From: Chrysoporthe austroafricana
Lineage: Eukaryota; Ascomycota; Sordariomycetes; Diaporthales; Cryphonectriaceae
Assembly (NCBI GenBank): GCA_001051155.2
Contig: JYIP02000011.1
Location: forward strand, 496,001 to 560,000
Length of the DNA stretch: 64,000 nt
Direction: 5' to 3'
Position numbers and translations under genes: made by a program. This document shows positions 35,873-45,925 of this stretch, one piece after another; position 1 is the stretch's first letter, and every line of letters starts with the position of its first letter. Below the pieces are notes generated by a model. The model did no database searches, was not told where the DNA came from, and was given only the letters and a program-made list of their open reading frames with translations.

Positions 35873-36317
35873 TATTATAACCTATCTAATATGCAAGTTA
35901 TAAATAAAATAATTTTATAATAAAATACAGGGACTTAATACGACCGGGATTAAAAATAATATAGAAAAGATTACGTAATCCTAGGGTTAGGATTGTAAAA
36001 GAAGAAGGATTTAAGAATTTGCCCTAGATCTGCAAATCCAAATCTGAAAATCTGTTCCAAATTCGCAAATCCATACTAAAGAGCTAATTATATAAAGACG
36101 CGCTTATTACCCATTAAATAAATATAGCAAATAGCTTTTCAGTTATTAATTTAAATATTAATTAGATCTTATTATTAATAATCGCTTAAGACTTACAAAT
36201 ATTGCAATATTCGTTAATTGTATTTTCGGTAATTAAAGCTTATACTTAGTATTGCTCTTGCTAGTATAAACCTTTAATATTATAATATACTTTCAGATTG
36301 CTGCAGTATTTATAATA
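35873..36317 (+). repeat. 3' LTR of the inner element
   Basis: 445 bp, preceded by a purine tract (GAAAAGAAATAA). Ends TATAATA followed by the target duplicate TAGAA. It differs from the 5' LTR at many sites, almost all transitions. Confidence 0.92.
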
Positions 36318-36322
36318 TAGAA

Positions 36323-39071
36323 GCTGAATTTCCTTATAGTTCTATAGTTTATATAATTTCGTAATGCTTTGCGTTAAGCCAATCTCTTGCTATTCGCTAA
36401 TCGTTTGAATTCTTAGTCCGTTCTTAACTTGCATTTATAGATTCGAAATATTTATAACCCTTCCCTATCTATCGGCAAATCTTTCTGCTTTAAAAGTATA
36501 TTTAAGCTTATTTAAACGCATATTCTTAATATTATCTTTAGTAATTAAGTCTTTCCTTGCTATATTAATTGCGATTCTTTTATTAAATATAGCTTATTCT
36601 TATAAAATCTGGTTAATAGTTTAATCGATTCGAAAGTTATGCTTTTTGAGCTAAAGTATTCTTAAAATTAACTTATATTATACTATATCTGTAATATTAA
36701 AGGTAGTATTCGTTATAAAGCCCTGGATTGAGATAAGTAAATAATTAGTTTCTATATCGATTATCCCGAAATTGTATATAACTGCCTTTCTTTCTATAAT
36801 ATTAAGTTTATAAGGATCTTTCTTTTATATTTAAGGAATTCGTTTTTTATTAATAATTTCTAGTAAGATAAAATTTCCTTATACGCCGCTATTTAATAAT
36901 GCGCTATAACGTTATCCGTTAATATATGCATTTAAAATAATATATTCTTCTTTATTTTTAATAGTAGCGTATAAGGGCCTTATAATCTTAATCGGCTGCT
37001 ATCCCTTTATAAGCAATCTTTTCTTTTTAAGTCGTTCTATGCTTATTTCGCTATTTGCTTTGCTAACTTTCTTGCTTAGTTTTAAGCATATTGCTTTGCC
37101 TTTTTAGCCTTTTGCAATTAGTATTATTCTTTAGCCTTATCTTGTATATAAATAGAATATGCCGATATATAGCATTATTCCTATATTATTCTTTTTTAAA
37201 TGCATTTCTATAAATAATTATTAAGTAATCTGATATAAGCATTGCTCTATTCGATATACAAGATTTTTCTATATTTTCCTTAAAATCTTATAATAGATTA
37301 GATTAATTAATCCTATTCCTTAATTGGAAACTAATTGTATTTAACTTTCTTGCTAAAATATATTTAGCAATTGTAATATATACAATATATCCAAGCAAGT
37401 TTATAATAACGAAAATATAAATAACTAATCTTTCTATTTTCTTAGAGCTTGCATTTATTATTCTGGAACGGAATGCCTTGAAAAAGTTCTTTTAAAGTAA
37501 ATCCGTATATAAGATATTCGATTTTCGTATATTTAATTATTTATTTGCGGTTCTTAGGATAATCTTATTTAGTATATCGAATAATTAATTTTCCTGTTTT
37601 TTTAATAGATTTTTTTTCGAATATTTGAATCGGTAAATTATCTGGTTATCTGTCTTGCAATATTATTTTATTAAGCATAGCGCTAAGTAATAGTATTTAT
37701 TTGCTAAGTTTTTCTTTTACTGCTTTTTTCTATTATCGGTCGAAATATATTTTTAAGGAAAACTTGCTTAGATTTTCTTTTCTGATATCTATCGGGTTGC
37801 TTGAATAATCCGAATTACTATCGTTTATAACCGTATTATAAAGTAAGCCTTTTTTCCTTATAACGAATTGCTATTATTTTTTAGGTTTGCATAAAAACTA
37901 TTTTAAATCTTCTTTATTCGAAAAGTATAATAAGCAGTAATCCTGATAGCAAATTATCCAGCTTATGCTATTATAATTAGAATCCGTTATTTATTCCGGT
38001 TAAATATTATTATTTAGCTAATTAACTTTTTATTGCTAAATAATATTAATTTATTTTTCCGGGACTAGCTTTTATTCTCGCTTTCTTTTTTCTTAATAGC
38101 AATTGCAAGCTATATATCTTTTTTTGCTATAATTATAATAAATAATTCCTTTGCATTATTCGTATATAAAGGCATTTAGCTTTATAAGTTTGGCATAAAT
38201 TATACCCGAATAAGCCGTATTATTCTTATTACTATAATAGAATTTGCGTTTCCCAGAATTGGATTAATGCTAAAGGATATTATAATAGTTTTTTTATCGC
38301 TATCGTTTTCGTTCGTAAAGTCGATTATCAATACAAATAGCCTTATTAATGAATTCGTTAAGCTTTTCGGGTTAATTTTTTTTATAGAATTCGTCCTTAA
38401 CTTCTTCTTTAAGTCTTGCATAATAAACATTTATAAAAAGTTCGTTTTCGTAATCCAAATAAGCAATAATTTGTTTAAATTTGGCCGTATAGTCTGCTGC
38501 TAACCCTATTTGCCGAAATGCTTCTAATTGCCGTATTGTAATATATCGCTTGTCCAGATCCTTAAAGGTCTTAGTAAGAGCTTTTTCGAAATTAGAATAG
38601 TATTGGAAAATACGCTTAATATCTTCGGAACGGAATGCGTTATTATTATCCAAGTAATCGCAAAAAGTAAGCTCTTATTATTGGAAAGCTATCCTTTCAA
38701 GCCGATTTCTTGCGAAATCGATCTTGTTATAAGTAATCCTGAACTGAATACTGTAATATTTGAAATAGGCTTTAAATTGGGTTAAGAAAGCTTGAAAATC
38801 CTTACGAGTACTTTTATAGGGTTTAGGCTTATTAAGCTTAAAAGCTTTGGCTTGCTAGAAAGCGTTAAGGCAAAGGATTTCGTTTTTGATTTTTTCAAAT
38901 TATTAGTACAAGGCTATATTTTATTCCTGGAATTATTCGTTAATAAGGATAGCCGGGTTTCCTTCTTAAGAAACCTAGTTGCTAGAAGAAAACGGGATTT
39001 AAAGCGCTATCGTATTTCGGTATTATCTAAAGGGTATATACTAAACCGTTCTTGAACAAGAGTTATCAAAA
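36323..39071 (-). pseudogene. outer element gag and protease part
   Basis: On the - strand gag reads from about 39,000: NNNAFRSEDIKRIFQYYSNF, ALTKTFKDLDKRYITIRQLE and KFKQIIAYLDYENELF in a frame with few stops at 38,372-38,653, then a zinc-knuckle region near 38,110. The protease region is near 36,900 (ALLNSG-like). Breaks off at 36,323 because of the inner insertion and continues at 28,898. This half is less mutated than the other half of the same element. Confidence 0.82.
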
Positions 39072-39516
39072 TATTATAAATATTGCAGTAATCTGAAAGT
39101 ATACTGTAATATTAAAGGTTTATACTAGCAAGAGCGGTACTAAGTATAAGCCTTGATTACCGAAAATACAGTTAACGAATATCGCAATATTCGTAAGTCT
39201 TAAACGACTATCAATAATAGGATCCAATTGATACTTAGATTGATAACTGAAAAGCTATTTGCTATATCTATCTAGTGGGTAATGAGTGCGTCCTTATATA
39301 ACTAGCTTTTCAGTATGGATTTGCGGATCTGGGGCAGATCCTTAGATCTGGATTTGCGGATCTGGGGCAGATTCTCAGATCCTTCTTCCTTTACAACCCT
39401 AACCCTAGGATTATATAATCTTTTCTGTATCGTTCTTGGTCCCGGTCGCGCCAGGTCCCCGTGCCTTACCGTAAGGTTGTTTTACTTGTAACTTGCATAT
39501 TGGATGGGTTATAATA
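39072..39516 (-). repeat. 5' LTR of the outer element
   Basis: 445 bp. Keeps CG- and CA-rich sequence lost in its partner (for example CGTTCTTGGTCCCGGTCGCG against TATTCTTAATTCCGGTCGTA). Contains the doubled GGATTTGCGGATCTGGGGCA motif and CCCTAACCCTA. Followed by the TCTGC duplicate. Confidence 0.92.
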
Positions 39517-39521
39517 TCTGC

Positions 39522-40597
39522 TTATTTAATGCCTTTATTATCTATTCCTATTTGGCAATATCTTAAAAATCTAGCAAAAAAGGATTCCCGAGCCAGCTAT
39601 AGCCGGCATAAACCCATTTCTAAATATAATAAGATAGTTCTGGAAAATGCTAAAAGTATATCTGTTATAAACCAATATGCAGAACCAGGGAACGGCACCA
39701 AAGCTACCCGAAACGGCCCACTCGGCGCCGGGATTTTCAGACTTGACTACAGAACCAACCAAATGCTTATATAAGCAAGGGTTAAGGTTAAATAAGATAA
39801 GGATCACTTGGGTTACCCAGTAAGCAAGGTGAGTACGCTTATCTTGCTCACTAAGTGAGCATAGTAAGCAATACTAAAGAGCCGGATATATAAGGACGGA
39901 ACATTTACTAGATAAATTGCCATAGCTTTTCAGTCGTGAATCTAAGTACCACTTGGACCCCAAGCATTATTCAAGTGATAGCCGCTTAAGGCTTATAAAC
40001 ATTGCATTACTCGATTGAAGTGTTTCGGTATTCAAGGCTTATACTTGGCATCGCTCTTGTTAGCATAAACCCTTTGACCCTATAGTATATCTTAGGATTG
40101 CTATAGCGTTTATAACAATATCTTTCAAAAATGTATATAGAACTAAAGCGTATTCCTGGGTCCTCTTAGCAGGCTATCTTATACTTCTCTTAACATTTTC
40201 CTCGTTACGCAATTCGAAAATATTCAATAATGGCAAAACAAAGCAATATATCGTAATTATCGTACAAAATATGCCTCTATTCACTATCGCCGCAATTATT
40301 TGCGGTCTAGCAGCTACCGGTTTTATCTGGCTATAAGCAAATAGCATTATAATTACATATTCTTAATAACCCGGATTATCGAATAGGTTATAGCATATCC
40401 ATCCTATATATACGAAAAGGCTGATCGCTTTGGCAAGCCCGTATTTGTGCATTCGGTAATGGGCCTTCCTGAATGCATTCTTCAATATTTATACAGTACA
40501 AAGCCATGAGTGGTCTGTAACTGCTATCATTACGGCATCCATTCTGGGAACGTCAATTCTCGTATTCGCAGCTTTGTATGCTCTGTGCAACTGGTAG
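39522..40597 (+). pseudogene. right part of the RIP-degraded membrane-protein gene, split by a solo LTR
   Basis: The frame that begins at 24,434 resumes at 39,522 (AYLMPLLSIPIWQYLKNLAK) and runs to the solo LTR at 39,663. It continues in phase after the LTR and one ATATC duplicate (SFKNVYRTKAYSWVLLAGYL). Three strongly hydrophobic stretches follow: LLAGYLILLLTFSSL, FTIAAIICGLAATGFIWL and VTAIITASILGTSILVFAAL, ending with a TAG at 40,595. Inner stops are TAA/TAG at Gln positions. The ancestral protein had at least four membrane spans. Family not recognised. Confidence 0.5.
39663..40117 (+). repeat. solo LTR, Ty3/gypsy, with TSD ATATC
   Basis: 455 bp from TGTTATAAACC to TATAACA, flanked by ATATC on both sides (39,658-39,662 and 40,118-40,122). 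Resembles the LTR at 1,348-1,794 (CTTTTCAGTCG, GTTAGCATAAACCCT, GCGTTTATAACA) and is only lightly mutated. A perfect duplication around a lone LTR indicates recombination between two LTRs. Confidence 0.9.
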
Positions 40598-42304
40598 TCG
40601 TTGCAAGATTCGTAAAAATGATATGTGGGGGAGGAAAGGGGGGGGGTCGAGCGGATGCGCTCTATCCTTCTTCAAATACTAGCACTTTTTGATACTCTAG
40701 CATAAAGGATCTCTTACTTTGGAATAAGGGGTTTATTGTTGAGCGATTGCCGAGGACCCGGTATTGCCCCCAAGTTGGTAATCGAGCTCTTGGATCTCCA
40801 CCCCTTATGCAACCGAGTGCTCACCAGCCGGTATACCTGATCACGAAGCTGACCGGTCGATACGAGCATATAAATGAGTAATGTAGCGGTCGGGCTCGGA
40901 TAGTTCCATCGAGCACGATAGCTTTATTGCGGTCGGCTTGGAAGTGTCTGGGTTGGCAGACGGGGACTGCTGGATAGTTCCGGCCTCATTGAGCTGCATC
41001 AAGAAGTCCAGAAGTTTCCCTACGGCTATCAGCGTAACGTAATGAATACATCGTCTCTTATCCAGACCAAGGGGAACGTTCTGATATTTTGAGAGGGGAT
41101 TTCCATGGAAATGTAGACGAGGACTGTCTTCCTACGGTAATGATAAGCGCGCACGGTATTATAGACATCGTCTTCAGATATAAAGTACCTTTCGCTATCC
41201 CCAGTATCAATTTCCATATACTAGGCTGTCCGATACGTTATCAAAGCCCGCCTCAGGTGACATTAGAGACGGGCTAGTCAATCACGTCTAAGAGGCGATT
41301 CTTCGGCTCGTCCAATTGGGATCCTTGCGACCCTTGAATGCAGGTGGGAGTAGTTGCGTTCTCATTAATCTCCCAGTGGTTCGCATCCCACCTGAGGCTC
41401 TGCAGACTCGGCTCGGTATATTGATATCCCGGTCCCTGCTCCCTCTCCTTTCCCCGTGGCAGGCCTTCCTCCATTCTGCCTTCCTGCCCCTTTGCCAGGT
41501 GTAGCATCCCTTTCCGCCGTCCACCTAATGACCTAATCTGCGGTCACTGCCTTTGTCGTGTTGTTCCTGTCTGTAGGGCCTGAGACGCTTTTACCGTTCT
41601 GCGCCACGACCCGATCCTTACTAGCATGCTTTTGCCGACTGAATATCCCTTGTGCGATATGATGAATGCGATGAATGCTGTCTCGAAGGGCTGGGAAAAG
41701 CCAAAGGCACTTTCGTCTCATGTCTTGAAGAGTAATATTGAGATCACCCTTCATCTCCACTCCATTCGTGCAAAGAGCGCATCTCAAAGTACGCCTGGTG
41801 TTTGGAAACAAATTCGCATGCACAGCCTCTTCCAGAGGTTTTCTCGACTCCACATCTTTGGCAGGCAGTCCTCTTTCAGGCGTCCTGGCGGATGGCAAAG
41901 CAGTGTTAGCCATTATCGAAAGAATTTGGCTGAAGAGATCCCAGCTTGTTCAAAAGACATAGACTTTGGAGTTGATATCTTGCGGCTTGAACACGTCCGA
42001 GCTATTCATCACCTGGGCTACCCAAATGTGTATTACTGCGGCCCAGATATATTTATGCATTTCAGCTCCCCTTTCCTTTTCGGCCGGAAGAGGCAATGCT
42101 CTTTGATAATGGCGTGATATATGACCTTGCCATGCTTAGGTAGACAGCTGTCGTTGAAGTAGTCCTCATCCATAGTACATTATCAAGAATGCGGTCTCAA
42201 GGGGCTAAGAGCAGGACGCACTCGTTTCCGCTATTAAACAGGGCTAGCGGACAACCAAGAGGTAATAGTTAGGCTTAGCCGCAAGGATTTGATATCTGGA
42301 ACGA
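40598..42304. other. unassigned stretch with short open frames
   Basis: A G-run lies at about 40,635. The - strand frames at 41,029-41,217 (EDDVYNTVRAYHYRRKTVLV) and 41,533-41,913 (LRCALCTNGVEMKGDLNITL) have ordinary protein-like composition, and the + strand is open at 41,626-42,117. No family was recognised and the frames conflict, so no gene is claimed. They may be parts of decayed genes. Confidence 0.3.
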
Positions 42305-42480
42305 GGTCATGCCTGCATATGCATATGCACGACGGCAGAAACCAAACCTCTTTAGGAAAAAAGACCTTGCATATACTATATGCATGCATAAGCATAGTGG
42401 CAAGAACTAAGCCTCTTTAGAAATGAAAGGTCTTGCATACGCATATGCAAAGCAGCAGAAACCAAACCTTTCCGAGACTT
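42305..42480. repeat. tandem repeat with CATATGCAT palindromes, 3 units
   Basis: Units at 42,305-42,362, 42,363-42,428 and 42,429-42,480, each running from GGTC/GACC-TTGCAT through a palindromic ATGCATATGC-type core to GCAGAAACCAAACCTCTTTAG. Unit lengths of 58, 66 and 52 differ by indels in the core. Confidence 0.6.
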
Positions 42481-42786
42481 TAGTACTGGCTGAATGCAAA
42501 ACAGGAGTCTAACAATTCAACGAGAAGACGGACAGATCTACAAGCACAGGGAATGAGAACTGAAACTCAAGCTGCTCGGACTCGAATCCAGGAAATCATC
42601 TTTGGTCGGGAAGCTCGCACAAAAGCTGATTCGGACATCTCTAATCTGAGTCCAGATACCGACTCTTACCCTCCCTGCCTTTGTGAGCACATGGCTTCCG
42701 CTGTGACAACCCGTACGTCCAAATCTCTGGATCGCCAGATATGGCTCTGGGTTAGTGCCCACGACCTTGGCTGGTGATACGGCTTG

Positions 42787-42827
42787 GTTTGGTTGTTTCG
42801 TGACCCGCTGTCTTCTGGGTCATAACA
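42787..42827 (-). repeat. possible LTR end fragment
   Basis: On the - strand it reads TGTTATGACCCAGAAGACAG then GGGTCACGAAAC, which matches in form the start of the LTR at 56,806 (TGTTATGACCCATTC then GGTCACGAA). The rest of an LTR was not recognised to the left. Confidence 0.3.
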
Positions 42828-43082
42828 GCATCCTTATCGGAGGTATTCATATTCGCTATTGCTAAAAGCAGCAAGTGACTCGCAAGGGATACAAGTTCGA
42901 ACTATATCAACTTGAATAACAGCGAAAATAGTACCTAGGGATCCTCATATCCTGACACGAGGTCCTGACACGAGGTCCCCAAGTTTGGTGTGGCCTTGAA
43001 GAATGAAAGGCTTTTGTTGTGGGGTTTTAGGGGTGTTGAATCCGAACGCTGGCCAAGACGTCGCATTGTTGGCACGCCGTTT

Positions 43083-43440
43083 TTCTTTAGGGTTAAGGTT
43101 ATTTTATATCGCTTATAAAACCATTATACGAGCATATATAAAAATAATAAAAATATATAAGTTTTGACTTTAAAGCAAAAATATATAAAGTTTTTTTATT
43201 TTTTAAATATATTCAATTTTCATTAACTTATAAGCAGAAGAAATTTTTATAGTGTTTTTAATATTTAGAAAAACCCACTTTAAATTCTCTATCTTTATAT
43301 ACTATTAACTCTTTCAGTTTTTGATTTATTAAATTATAATCCCGCCCATTCGATTCGTCTTTGCTTAACGATTATATACATATATAATACATTACTATTA
43401 TATCTATAATTAATTGATTAATTCATATTTTATTCGGATT
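43083..43440. other. short AT-rich block
   Basis: Very AT-rich, no coding signal; probably another RIP-degraded remnant. Confidence 0.4.
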
Positions 43441-43500
43441 TTAAACCCGGAAAAAAATCCACTTTTAAAGTTACGATGTCCCTGTTTCTGCACTTTTATG

Positions 43501-43697
43501 TGCACCGGTACTCTTGCAGCGGTACCGGTGCACAGCCAAAATCTTTTCTTCTTATGCACCGGTACTCTCATAGCAGTACCGGTGCATACCCATACGCTTC
43601 TTTTTTCTATGCACCGGCACTCTTACAGCAGTACCCGTATATAGCTGTACGCTTCTCTTTTCTTATGCACTCGCAGTCTTATTGCAATGCCGGTATA
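43501..43697. repeat. palindromic minisatellite A, locus 1 (4 units)
   Basis: Four 32-nt units at 43,501, 43,555, 43,610 and 43,666. The first is a perfect hairpin: TGCACCGGTAC, ten loop bases, GTACCGGTGCA. Units 3 and 4 are decayed. Spacers of 22-24 nt are similar to each other (TACGCTTCT-pyrimidine run-TA). The same unit forms arrays at 48,408-48,480 and 51,625-51,904. Confidence 0.85.
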
Positions 43698-44014
43698 TAG
43701 GATATATCAGATAACAAGAATAAATCTTTCGGGTAAGTTGTCTGGCTTGAATATGGCATACTTATAAAGAACCAGTCAGTATATGCGGTCTTCGCGTGCT
43801 TACGTCAAGCAAACAGCGCAATGACCGCCACCTCCCCCCGCGACGGCCCCTTTCGGGCTATAGACATTACCATTACAAAAAGAACAATACATGAAATAAA
43901 AGCAACGAAAAACAAAACTGCTGGTGTTTTCGCAAAAAAAAAAAAAAAAAACCGACCAAGACCGTTCCCGTAGCATATCAGAAGAGGTTATCAAGTGCCC
44001 TCTACTCTTTTTCT

Positions 44015-44673
44015 CTAATCCACCTTTCTTCGCTTCGGGCTGGGAACCTTGGGACCGAAAGATGGCGGTGGCGGCACATCTATATCCAAAAATGGATCGT
44101 CCCCCCCAGTGAGAGAATCAAAGGCACGAGGAGCTCGGGCACTTGCTCTCGAGCCTCTCGAATTTGGATCGTCCGAGCGTCGCTTCCGTACGACGCTTTC
44201 AAGAGTTAACAGCCGCGGCACTTGCACTGGCGGTATCCTCTGTAGGTCCTCTTGCTCTTCATCCTCGTCCTCATTAATGTCAGCTTCGCTATCGAACCCT
44301 TTTCCAAAAGGCCGTTCCTAACGGCCCCCTGTGAAACGAGCTCGTAATGTCCGCCTTTAAGGAATTGAATAAGGGCTGCCCACCTCCTTCCCCTTGCCCT
44401 TCCCTTCCTTCTCGTTTCTCTAGCATTAGCCCTTTCCGGATCCGATATAGAAGGCTGATCCATATCCAGCCTTCGCGGCGCAAAGGCCGGTCCTGCTACT
44501 GGACCGCTTATAATAAGCATATTTGCTAGTGCTACGGGATATATTGCTTCCGTAGCATTATCCTCTGCCGTGCATTTTACTCTTTCCAGAACGGAAGAGT
44601 CGGATATAGCAAGAGCGACCGAAGCAAGGCCAGTAACAGGCATAGGCATAAATATAAATGCAGCCGCTAGCAT
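44015..44673 (-). pseudogene. broken nuclear-type protein, acidic then basic
   Basis: The last 95 codons read a coherent frame: FGKGFDSEADINEDEDEEQE, then PRLLTLESVVRKRRSDDPNS and PPPPSFGPKVPSPKRRKVD, ending at TAG 44,015. The PKRRKV motif resembles a nuclear localisation signal. A TAG at about 44,320 and a frame change separate it from an upstream open part (LDMDQPSISDPERANARETR, AALIQFLKGGHYELVSQGAV) extending to 44,673. Not assigned to a family; it could be the C-terminal part of a DNA transposase or a decayed nuclear gene. A poly-A tract at 43,935 lies on the + strand just beyond its 3' end. Confidence 0.4.
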
Positions 44674-45398
44674 TAAAGGCTATATCGAAAAAGCTATTGT
44701 ATATAACGTAAGCGCATAAGCTGGATTATAGCGTATTGCATGATTATTATATATGCAATTTGCATAATTACTTTTCGATATAGCATTCGGGTAAGCAGCT
44801 GGAACCCGAATATACTTAACCCAGAGCCTATTTCCTTTAAAATACTTGCTGCAAGCTTAATCAGGCTGCTAGGATTAACTAGTTACTTAAACAAAAGCTG
44901 CTTTCAGATTATTTATTGCAAACGAAATATTGCTTGCCTTATCCCCTAGCCTAAAGCTAAAAGCTTAAGGAATATTGTTACGACGCCTAGCCTTGAAAAC
45001 AAGTTAATTAATAGGCGCAAGAGCACCCAACTTGTTCGCCAGGTCGTTTCGGCACTCCCTGGGCTCTCGCCCTCCCCTAGTACCGTATTCCTGCCCATAG
45101 CAAGTACTGCCGCCTTAACGTAATCCTAAGCAGTAATATACTGCCCAGGGCTAGCGGCAGCAGCGCTAGCAAAAGAAAGAACGGAAGAAGAAAACGCTAT
45201 CTCTGTTTGTAATTAGACTATCTCAATTGAATAAAAAGGGGTTCGGGTAATACTTCTCTCTTATTATACAATTATTGTATAATATTCGCTAATCGCAACT
45301 AGCATAGTAAGAAAGTAAACAAAAAAGGTAGGACTACTAGCAGGGCAGGTAGTATTACTGCGTTGCCATGCACAAAAATAGGCTAAGCTGGTTTTGGT
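44674..45398. other. degraded stretch, no gene
   Basis: Mixed composition, many stops. A TG...CA-bounded piece (44,976-45,304) could be an LTR but no flanking duplication matches (AATAT against TAGTA), so this is not claimed. Confidence 0.35.
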
Positions 45399-45879
45399 AG
45401 CCAAGTCATGCTTATGCCTGGAATAAGTATGAGCATTACCTGGCTGCGGGGTATTTATAGCCAGGTTATAGTTATGCCCAAAATACGTATGAGCACGACT
45501 TGGCTGCGAGGCATACGACCTGCCTAGACTAGGGGCTAAGTGATCTTTATGCCCAAAATACGTATGAGCACGACTTGGCTGGATGGTAGACCTGTGAACT
45601 TACTCCCAAGTAATCTCTACGCCCAAAATATATATGAGCACGACTTGGCTAGATGTGTGAGAGGAAACTTTGTCCTCTAGTCCAGAGGGTGGATTGTGGT
45701 TGTAAAAGAAAGGAAGTCTAATATACAGGCGAGCACAGAATATCCCTTTTTATAACCTTACAGCCGGCGTTTCAGCCTCGCCGCTGGCCTTTTATCCGGC
45801 TTTCCCACAAGATAGTAGATTTGTAGACTGACTTCCAAGTAATCTCTACGCCCAAAATACGTGTGAGCACGACCTGGCT
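45399..45879. repeat. palindromic minisatellite B, locus 1 (5 units)
   Basis: 47-nt hairpin units at 45,399, 45,459, 45,534, 45,604 and 45,833. The second reads AGCCAGGTTATAGTTATGCC, a short loop, then GTATGAGCACGACTTGGCT. The shared right arm GAGCACGACTTGGCT is present in four copies. The array ends about 45 bp from the stop codon of the helicase gene. Locus 2 of the same family is at 51,477. Confidence 0.8.
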
Positions 45880-45925
45880 GGATAGTAGACTGACTCCCAA
45901 ATCATTCAATATACCAGTAATCAAT

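Larger units (their letters stand above)
28904..36317 (+). mobile_element. inner Ty3/gypsy chromovirus, full length
   Basis: A complete 7,414-bp element with two 445-bp LTRs and a perfect 5-bp target-site duplication TAGAA (28,899-28,903 and 36,318-36,322). It is the same family as the outer element but in opposite orientation, and it landed in that element's pol between the protease and RT parts. Order: LTR, gag, protease, RT, RNase H, integrase, chromodomain, antisense ORF, LTR. All enzymes are inactivated by G-to-A/C-to-T changes. Confidence 0.95.
24685..39516 (-). mobile_element. outer Ty3/gypsy chromovirus, interrupted by a second copy
   Basis: A complete element of 7.41 kb once the inner insertion (28,904-36,317 plus one 5-bp duplicate) is subtracted. 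LTRs of 444 and 445 bp bound it, and it is flanked by the perfect target-site duplication TCTGC (24,680-24,684 and 39,517-39,521). In its own - strand direction the order is LTR, gag, protease, [insertion], reverse transcriptase, RNase H, integrase, chromodomain, an antisense ORF, LTR. This is the Ty3/gypsy order. Frames are destroyed by RIP-type transitions; the RT catalytic YLDD reads YLNN near 28,140. Not able to transpose on its own. Confidence 0.93.

Noticed and set aside
39400..39425. Telomere-like CCCTAACCCTA sequence
   Set aside because: Only two units, and it is part of the gypsy LTR, with mutated versions in the other LTRs (GGGTTAGG at 36,000 and 56,920).
44976..45304. Possible LTR bounded by TG and CA
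   Set aside because: Flanking five-base words differ (AATAT and TAGTA) and no second copy was found in the window.
24241..45398. Giant cargo transposon (Starship type) spanning the repeat block
   Set aside because: No DUF3435 tyrosine recombinase or other captain gene was seen on either strand, and the block is explained by nested gypsy insertions.
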